A stretch of DNA of 64,000 nt from Streptomyces sp. SW4. GTDB lineage: Bacteria > Actinomycetota > Actinomycetes > Streptomycetales > Streptomycetaceae. The notes below the pieces were generated by a model, which saw only the letters and a program-made list of their open reading frames with translations, was not told where the DNA came from and did no database searches. The stretch is from NCBI GenBank assembly GCA_003248315.1, contig QKWM01000001.1, positions 992,001-1,056,000 of the forward strand, read 5' to 3'. Positions 57,772 through 64,000 of the stretch are shown one piece after another (positions within the stretch are counted from its first letter, which is position 1; every line of letters begins with the position of its first letter). The position numbers and the translations under genes were made by a program.

Positions 57772-59178
57772 ATGTCCATCCGTGCCGTCGACGAGGCACC
57801 CCTGAACAAGTTCCACCGAAAACTCACCTGGGCCTGCGCCGGCGGCCCGTTCCTGGACGGCTACCTGCTCAGCATCATCGGCGTCGCGCTCATCGGGATG
57901 AGCAGCGAGCTGAACCTGAGCACCGGGGACGAGAGCCTCATCGGCGCCGCGGCCCTGGTCGGCATCTTCGTGGGAGGGCTCTTCTTCGGTCCGGTCACGG
58001 ACAAGCTGGGCCGCGAGGCGATGTACACCATCGACCTGGCGGTCCTCGTCGTCGGCTCGGTGCTGTCGGTGTTCGCCACCGAGACCTGGCAGTTCGTCGT
58101 GCTGCGCTTCGTGCTCGGCATGGCCATCGGCGCCGACTACCCGATCGCGACGTCGCTGCTGGCCGAATGGGTGCCGAACAAACACCGCGGCCGGCTGCTC
58201 GGCATCCTGATCCTGGTCTGGTACGTCGGCGCCGCGTTCGCCTACGTCGTCGGCTACGTGATGGCCGAGATCGCCGGCAACGGCTCCTGGCGGTGGATGC
58301 TCGCCTCGGGCGCCGTGCTCAGCTGCGTGATCCTGATGATGCGGATCGGCACGCCGGAGTCACCGCTGTGGCTCGTGAACAAGGGCGCACCGCCGACGCC
58401 CAGAAATCGATCGAGAAGGCACTCGGCCGAACCGTGCCGGTAGAGGAACTGCTGGCGGCCTCGGCGGCCGAGCAGTCGCTGGAGCGCAGCCGGGTCCGTG
58501 ACCTGTTCCAGGGCACCTACCTGCGGCGGACGCTGTTCTGCGGGCTGTTCTACATGTGTCAGATCACGCCGATGTTCGCCCTCTACACCTTCGGGCCCGC
58601 CATCCTGGGCTCCTTCGGGCTCGGGGAGGGCAACGAGAGCAACCTCGGCTCGGCGCTGATCAGCGTCGTTTTCGTGCTGGGCTGTCTGCCGGCGCTGCGG
58701 CTGGTGGACCGGGTGGGACGCCGGCCCGTCATCGTGTGGTCGTTCGCCCTGATGGTGGTGCCGCTCGCGGTGCTGGGCGGCGGCGACGCGCTCCCCATGG
58801 CGGTGGTCATCGTCTGCTTCTGCGCCTACGCCCTGCTCTCGGGCGGCCCACGGTGCTGGAGTGGACGTATCCCAACGAGCTGTTCCCCACCAGCATCCGG
58901 GCCACCGCGGGAGGCGTGGCCACGTCGATCAGCCGCGTCGGCGCCGCCGCGGGGACGTATCTGCTGCCCATCTCCCTGGACCGGCTGGGCATCGGGGTGA
59001 CCATGCTGATCGGCGCCGGCATCACCGGGGTGGGCTGGCTGGTGTCCTATGTGTGGGCCGAGGAGACACGGGCCGCACGCTGGCGGAGACCAGTGCCGTG
59101 CCGGGCTCCGTGCCGCCCCCGACGGCGAGCGGGGAGCGTCGCGACAGCCTGCGCGGAAGCGGGCTCGGACACCCCTGA
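57772..59178 (+). CDS. MFS transporter, probable substrate uptake for the region
   Basis: About 469 codons with 12 predicted membrane spans. MFS signatures: FGPVTDKLGREAMY (loop 2-3), RFVLGMAIGADYPIATSLLA (TM4), RLVDRVGRRPVIV (loop 8-9), EWTYPNELFPTSIRATAGG. Sugar-porter/metabolite:H+ symporter-like subgroup; substrate unknown, betaine or a related quaternary amine is a guess from context. ATG 57772 follows GGGAGGTCAG. Frameshifts near 58390, 58850 and 59075. Divergent from purU; carries its own promoter and paired boxes. Confidence 0.82.
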
Positions 59179-59203
59179 GCAGACGGATCACCGAAGCGGG
59201 CAC

Positions 59204-59245
59204 CATGCGGTCGGCCGACCTCCCCGGAGGTCGGCCGACCGCATG
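59204..59245. terminator. Terminator after MFS gene
   Basis: Nearly continuous palindrome with 20-bp arms (CATGCGGTCGGCCGACCTCC and complement) about a CC centre. Confidence 0.87.
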
Positions 59246-59360
59246 TCCAGGGGCCTTTCGGCCGCTTGTCCGCCCCCGCCCGGCGCCGGGCCGGCGGGCC
59301 GTCCGCCCCTGCCCGGACCCGGCTTTCCGCCACGCCGGCAACTTCGCGCGAACCACCCTC

Positions 59361-59434
59361 TTGACAGTGCGTGTCCGCGGGAGACAGTTTGGTCCGACGT
59401 TGCTCATGGCGAAGAGAAGTGCGTAATACGCAAC
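59361..59434 (+). promoter_or_regulatory. Promoter and paired boxes before mycothiol dehydrogenase operon
   Basis: -35 TTGACA (59361-59366), then GTTGCT-CATGG-CGAAGA (59399-59415) and AGTGCG-TAATA-CGCAAC (59418-59434), 2 bp apart. The first box is almost the same as the one over the iclR 2 start. A leader of about 165 nt follows before GTG 59601; I saw no known riboswitch in it. Confidence 0.6.
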
Positions 59435-59600
59435 CAGCGGAGTTGGCTCGGACCCAAGGGTGCCGCCCGGGCCGGGTGACGTTCCCTCCCAGGCTCCCCG
59501 CCGGTCGGTCACCCCGGTGATCGACGCCCCCGCCGCCCAGAACGCCGGGCCGAAGAACCCGCACACCGCCTTCGGCCCTCCCTCGACGAGGAGATCGACC

Positions 59601-60685
59601 GTGACACACGAGGTACGCGCCGTCGTCGCCCGCCAGCAGGGCGCACCGGTCTCGGTGGAGACCATCCTGGTGCCGGACCCGGGCCCCGGTGAGGCGCTGG
59701 TGCGCGTGCAGGCCTGCGGCGTCTGCCACACCGACCTGCACTACCGGGAGGGCGGGATCGACGACGCCTTCCCCTTCCTCCTCGGTCATGAGGCGGCCGG
59801 TGTCGTCGAGTCCGTCGGGGAAGGCGTCACCGACGTGGAGCCCGGCGACTTCGTCGTCCTCAACTGGCGCGCCGTCTGCGGCAGGTGCCGGGCCTGCGCC
59901 AAGGGCGCACCGTGGTACTGCTTCGACACCCACAACGCCACCCGGCCGATGACCCTCGCCGACGGAACCCCGCTCTCGCCGGCCCTCGGCATCGGCGCCT
60001 TCGCCGAGAAGACCCTGGTCGCCGCCGGACAGTGCACCAAGGTCGACCCGGCCGCCTCGCCCGCCGCGGCCGGCCTGCTCGGCTGCGGGTGATGGCCGGC
60101 TTCGGCGCCGCGGTCCACACCGGCGGCGTGGGCCGCGGCGACTCGATCGCGGTGATCGGCTGCGGCGGCGTGGGCATGGCCGCCGTCGCGGGCGCCAAGG
60201 TGGCCGGTGCGAGCCGCATCATCGCCGTGGACGTCGACCAGCGGAAACTGAAGTGGGCCGAGCGGTTCGGCGCCACCGACACCGTCGACTCCTCCCGCAC
60301 CGACCCCGTCGAGGCGATCCGCGAACTCACCGGCGGCTTCGGCGCCGACGTCGTCGTGGACGCCGTCGGACGCCCCGAGACCTTCACCCAGGCCTTCTAC
60401 GCCCGCGACCTGGCCGGCACCGCCGTCCTGGTCGGCGTCCCCACCCCGGAGCTGACCCTCAGCCTGCCCCTGCTGGACGTCTTCGGCCGCGGCGGGGCAC
60501 TGAAGTCCTCCTGGTACGGCGACTGCCTGCCCGCCCGGGACTTCCCCGCCCTGATCGACCTCTACCTCCAGGGCCGCTTCGACCTCGGCGACTTCGTCAG
60601 CGAGACGATCACCCTGGACGCGGTGGAGGCGGCGTTCGCCAAGATGCACCACGGCGACGTCCTGCGCTCGGTGGTGGTCCTGTGA
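59601..60685 (+). CDS. S-(hydroxymethyl)mycothiol dehydrogenase (formaldehyde detoxification)
   Basis: Zinc-dependent medium-chain dehydrogenase, the mycothiol-linked formaldehyde dehydrogenase of actinobacteria. Catalytic zinc: [10 protein letters not shown] and LLGHEAAG; structural zinc: [15 protein letters not shown]; Rossmann motif [16 protein letters not shown]-terminus DVLRSVVVL. About 361 codons. GTG 59601 follows GAGGAGATCG. Frameshift near 60088 (GLLGCG, then VMAGFGAAV). Formaldehyde is the expected co-product of the Rieske betaine monooxygenase encoded two genes downstream, so co-transcription is logical. Confidence 0.9.
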
Positions 60686-60855
60686 CCCACCGCGCCGAAC
60701 ACCCGGCCGACTGCGGCCCCTTCGCGGCGTACGGCGGCGGCCCGGAGCCCGGCACCGGCGTCCGGCCGGACGCCGTCTCCCGCACCCGCCGCTGAGGCGG
60801 ACCCGCGTACCAGCGCCACCACACCCTCATCGGCACGATCCCAGGAGATGCACAC

Positions 60856-62002
60856 ATGGCCACTTCGTACGACGTGATCGTCGTCGGCCTGGGCGGCATG
60901 GGCAGCGCAGCCGCATGCCACCTGGCCGCCCGCGGCCGGCGAGTCCTCGGCATCGAGCGCTTCGGCCCCGCCCACGCCCTCGGCTCCAGCCACGGCGGCT
61001 CCCGTATCTACCGGCAGGCCTACTTCGAGGACCCGGCCTACGTCCCCCTGCTCCTGCGCGCCCGCGAACTGTGGAGAAGCTCGCCGCCGACTCCGGCCGC
61101 GAGGTCTTCACCGAGACCGGCGGACTCGTCATCGGACGCGAGGACGGCGGCGCCTTCGCCGGCACCCTGAACAGCGCCCGCCAGTGGGGCCTGGACCACG
61201 AGGTCCTCGACGCCGCCGACATCCGGCGCCGCTTCCCCACCTTCAGCCCGGCCGACGAGGACGTCGCCTTCTACGAGCGCCGGGCCGGCATCGCCCGGCC
61301 CGAGGCGACCGTCGCCGCCCACCTGGACCTGGCCCGCGCGCACGGCGCCGACCTGCACTTCGCGGAGATGGTCCTCGGCTGGGAGGCCGACGGCCCGGGC
61401 GGCAAGGCCTGGGTGGTCACCGACCGCGGCTCCTACACCGCCGAACGGCTGGTCATCGCTCCGGGAGCCTGGGCGCCGAAACTGCTCTCCGACCTCGGCG
61501 TGCGCGTGAGCGTCGAGCGCCAGGTCATGTACTGGTTCCAACCCGAGGGCGGGACAGCGCCGTTCGACGCCGAACGGCACCCCGTCTACATCTGGGAGGA
61601 CCCCGACGGCACCCAGATCTACGGCTTCCCCTCGCTCGACGGGCCCGACGGCGGCGCCAAGGTCGCCTTCTTCCGCAAGGGCGTCCCCAGCGACCCCGAC
61701 CGCCTCGACCGCCGGATCCACGAGGACGAGATCGCGGCCATGGCCGACTACCTGCGTCCGCGCATCCCGGCCCTGCCCGGCCGCTTCCTCAAGGGCGCGG
61801 CCTGCATGTACGCCAACACGCCCGACGAGCACTTCGTCCTCGCCCGCATCCCGAGCATCCGCAGGTGATCGTGGCCTGCGGCTTCTCCGGCCACGGGTTC
61901 AAGTTCGTGCCCGTCATCGGCGAGATCCTCGCCGACCTGGCCACCGTCGGCACCACCGACCACCCCATCGCCCTGTTCGATCCCCGCCGCGTGCGCGTCT
62001 GA
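60856..62002 (+). CDS. Monomeric sarcosine oxidase / N-methyl amino acid oxidase-like
   Basis: MSOX/SolA family flavoprotein of about 382 codons. FAD motif [32 protein letters not shown]; the covalent-FAD Cys lies in [14 protein letters not shown], as in monomeric sarcosine oxidase; C-terminus [16 protein letters not shown]. Oxidises an N-methyl amino acid, releasing formaldehyde and peroxide. Substrate could be sarcosine, N-methylproline or another N-methyl amino acid, since soxBDAG already covers sarcosine. ATG 60856 follows AGGAG. Frameshifts near 61075 and 61857. In an operon with the mycothiol and Rieske oxygenase genes. Confidence 0.87.
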
Positions 62003-62020
62003 CATACCGAAGGTGACGAG

Positions 62021-63152
62021 ATGACCGTGACGAATCTGCCCCCAGCCTGATCCCCACGCTGTCCGGTGAGTACTACACCGACCCCGCGGTGTTCGCCCAG
62101 GAGCAGGAGCGGGTCTTCGAGGCCATGTGGTTCTGCGTGGCCCGCGCCGCCGACCTGGACAAGCCCGGCGCGTTCCGCACCTGCCAGGTGGGCCGCGAGA
62201 GCGTCCTCGTCTCCCGCTCGCGGACGGGTCGGTCAGGGCCTTCCTCAACATCTGCCGGCACCGGGGCGCCAAGCTGTGCACCGAGGAGTCCGGCGAGGTC
62301 AAGCGCGCCTTCCAGTGCCCGTACCACGCCTGGACGTACGGCCTGGACGGCAAGCTGGTCGCCGCGCCGAACCTGACGTCGATGCCGGACATCGACCGCA
62401 CGGAGTACGGCCTGATCAACGTGCATGTGCGGGAATGGCTCGGCTACGTGTGGGTGTGCCTCGCCGACGAGCCGCCCTCCTTCGAGGCGGACGTGCAGGG
62501 CGCGATCGTCGAGCGGCTCGGCGACCTGGAGTCCATCGAGCGCTACGGCATCGAGAACCTCCAGGTGGGCCGCCGTATCACCTACGACGTGAAGGCCAAC
62601 TGGAAGCTCATCATCGAGAACTTCATGGAGTGCTACCACTGCGCCACCATCCACCCCGAACTGACCGAGGTGCTGCCCGAGTTCGCCGACGGCTACGCCG
62701 CCCAGTACTACGTGGGGCACGGCGCCGAGTTCGGCGAGGAGGTCAAGGGCTTCACGGTGGACGGCTCGGAAGGGCTCGACCGCATCCCCGGCGTCGCCGA
62801 CGAGCAGGACCGCCGGTACTACGCGATCACCGTCCGGCCGCAGGTCTTCGTCAACCTGGTGCCCGACCACGTGATCTTCCACCGGATGTTCCCCGTCGCG
62901 GCCGACCGGACGATCGTGGAGTGCGACTGGCTGTACCTGCCGCACGTCGTGGAGAGCGGCAAGGACGTCAGCCGGTCCGTGGAACTCTTCCACCGGGTCA
63001 ACCAGCAGGACTTCGACGCCTGCGAGCGCACCCAGCCGGCCATGACCTCGAAGGCGTACGCCAAGGGCGGGGTGCTGGTGCCCAGCGAGCACCACATCGG
63101 CGAGTTCCACACCTGGCTGCAGAACAAGCTCGAGGTGCGCCCCGCGCACTGA
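62021..63152 (+). CDS. Rieske oxygenase alpha subunit, glycine betaine monooxygenase (GbcA)-like
   Basis: About 377 codons. N-terminal Rieske domain (CRHRGAKLC and CPYHAWTY) and C-terminal mononuclear iron domain with ENFMECYHCATIHPELTE. Closest by motif and length to quaternary-amine demethylases (glycine betaine monooxygenase GbcA, stachydrine demethylase). Expected reaction: betaine plus O2 to dimethylglycine and formaldehyde. ATG 62021 follows GAAGGTGACG. Frameshifts near 62042 and 62218. Needs a reductase and perhaps a ferredoxin: candidates are at 63367 and 43341-44857. Confidence 0.87.
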
Positions 63153-63164
63153 CCCCCCGGTACC

Positions 63165-63208
63165 GCCCGCCCACCCGCTGTTGCGGCCCCTCCGGCAGGT
63201 GGGCGGGC
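63165..63208. terminator. Terminator after Rieske oxygenase operon
   Basis: 11-bp arms GCCCGCCCACC (63165-63175) and complement (63198-63208), 22-base loop. Confidence 0.65.
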
Positions 63209-63281
63209 CCTGGGACCCCGGGCACCGGGTTGTGGACCCCGCAACCTGGTGCGTCATCAGCAATCGATCCGACCACCTCCC

Positions 63282-63346
63282 TTGACAACGCCGCGCCACG
63301 CGGAAAGCATGTTGCGCATAGCGATCGGCGTTGTGTTATGTGAGAC
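63282..63346 (+). promoter_or_regulatory. Promoter and paired boxes before ferredoxin reductase 2
   Basis: -35 TTGACA (63282-63287), then GTTGCG-CATAG-CGATCG (63311-63327) and GTTGTG-TTATG-TGAGAC (63330-63346), 2 bp apart; left halves good, right halves weak. A further weak copy GGTGCG-TCATC-AGCAAT is at 63248-63264, upstream of the -35. Confidence 0.55.
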
Positions 63347-63366
63347 AACCCCCGTCTGGAGCCGGC

Positions 63367-64000
63367 ATGAGGAGCATCACCGTCGTCGGAGCGTCGCTGG
63401 CAGGACTCAGCACGGTCCGCGCGCTGCGCGCAGAGGGCTATGACGGCGAGATCGTCGTCGTGGGGGAGGAGCGCCACACCCCCTACGACCGCCCCCGCTG
63501 TCCAAGGACTTCCTGAAGGGCGCGATCGACGCCGACGGCCTCGCGCTGGCCGACGCCGACGAGTACGAGGCCCTGGACGTGCAGTGGCTGCTCGGCGAGC
63601 GCGCCGTGCGGCTCGACCCCGCCGCCCGCACCGTCACCCTGGCCGGCGGCCGCCACGTGCGCACCGACGGCGTCGTCATCGCCACCGGCGCCGCCGCGCG
63701 GAGCCTCCCCGGCACCGACGGACTCGCGGGCGTGCACACCCTGCGCACCCTGGACGACGCCCTGGCCCTGCGCGCCGAACTGCTCGACGGGCAGCCCCGC
63801 GTCGTCGTCATCGGCGCCGGGTTCATCGGTGCCGAGGTCGCCTCCACCGCACAGGGCCTCGGCCTCGACGTCACCGTCGTCGAGGCGCTCCCCGTACCGC
63901 TGGAACGCCAGCTCGGCAAGGAGATGGGCCGGGTTGTCTCCTCCCTCCACGGCGACCACGGCGTCCGGCTGCTGTGCGGAACCGGCGTGGCGGAACTGCT
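63367..64000 (+). CDS. FAD-dependent ferredoxin reductase 2 (partial)
   Basis: Runs off the right edge; about 211 codons are visible. FAD motif ITVVGASLAGLSTVRALR, HTPYDRPPLSKDFLKG (across a frameshift near 63498), and NAD motif VVIGAGFIGAEVAS. Very similar to the reductase at 43697, so the region has two paralogous reductases. ATG 63367; GGAG lies 6 bases upstream. Probable electron donor to the Rieske oxygenase just upstream. Confidence 0.85.

Noticed and set aside
59435..59600. Riboswitch in the long leader of the mycothiol dehydrogenase gene
   Set aside because: I looked for glycine, cobalamin and THF riboswitch cores and saw none; only unremarkable GC-rich hairpins.

Overview
The window is Streptomyces-like actinobacterial DNA. 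It is very GC-rich, with strong G/C at third codon positions, GTG starts, many ATGA/GTGA start-stop overlaps, IclR, ROK and ANTAR regulators, a SpoIIE-type phosphatase and a mycothiol-dependent dehydrogenase. One quality feature dominates: most long genes are broken by single-base frameshifts that keep family-typical protein sequence on both sides, usually at short G or C runs. I read these as draft-assembly indels and give full gene spans; they should not be taken as pseudogenes.

Layout, left half. 1-4.7 kb (minus): end of a carotenoid cluster (Rieske/DUF5914 protein, crtB, crtI) and a photolyase. 4.9-9.5 kb (minus): xanthine dehydrogenase operon xdhA-xdhB-xdhC. 10-13 kb: secreted S1 protease, sirtuin, metallo-beta-lactamase-fold hydrolase. 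13-16.6 kb: DUF1479 dioxygenase divergent from a ROK regulator and HAD phosphatase, with facing operator-like boxes between them. 16.6-19.1 kb: DEAH helicase with helicase-associated domains. 19.3-24.8 kb: htpG, an ATP-grasp protein and a CocE/NonD hydrolase. 24,833-26,815: an IS5-type element with matching 26-bp ends that carries cargo genes and sits exactly in the hydrolase stop codon. 27-31.7 kb (minus): large membrane protein, then a translationally coupled ANTAR-GAF regulator and a leaderless periplasmic-binding-type protein resembling AmiR/AmiC. 32-38.6 kb: secreted GH101 endo-alpha-N-acetylgalactosaminidase and secreted PQQ-type sugar dehydrogenase with a PKD domain. 38.7-42.1 kb: P-loop kinase-like protein and a sensor/SpoIIE phosphatase.

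Right half, 42-64 kb: a glycine betaine and one-carbon catabolic region. The pieces are a Rieske oxygenase alpha subunit of the GbcA type, a Rieske ferredoxin, two ferredoxin reductases, dimethylglycine oxidase, heterotetrameric sarcosine oxidase soxBDAG, a monomeric sarcosine oxidase-like enzyme, folD, a MetF-like reductase, purU, an extra folP, S-(hydroxymethyl)mycothiol dehydrogenase, an MFS transporter and two paralogous IclR regulators. Expected flow: betaine to dimethylglycine plus formaldehyde; dimethylglycine to sarcosine to glycine with methyl groups loaded on tetrahydrofolate; one-carbon units handled by FolD, PurU and the MetF-like protein; free formaldehyde handled by the mycothiol enzyme.

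The most interesting signal is regulatory. A 17-bp element of consensus GTTGCG-N5-CGCAAC occurs as side-by-side pairs separated by 2-3 bp at nine starts: both iclR genes, the ferredoxin, metF-like, dimethylglycine oxidase, purU, MFS, mycothiol dehydrogenase and last reductase genes. It is absent as a pair from the other intergenic regions I read. Both iclR genes have TATAGT six bases before ATG, so they are probably leaderless, with the start codon inside the element.
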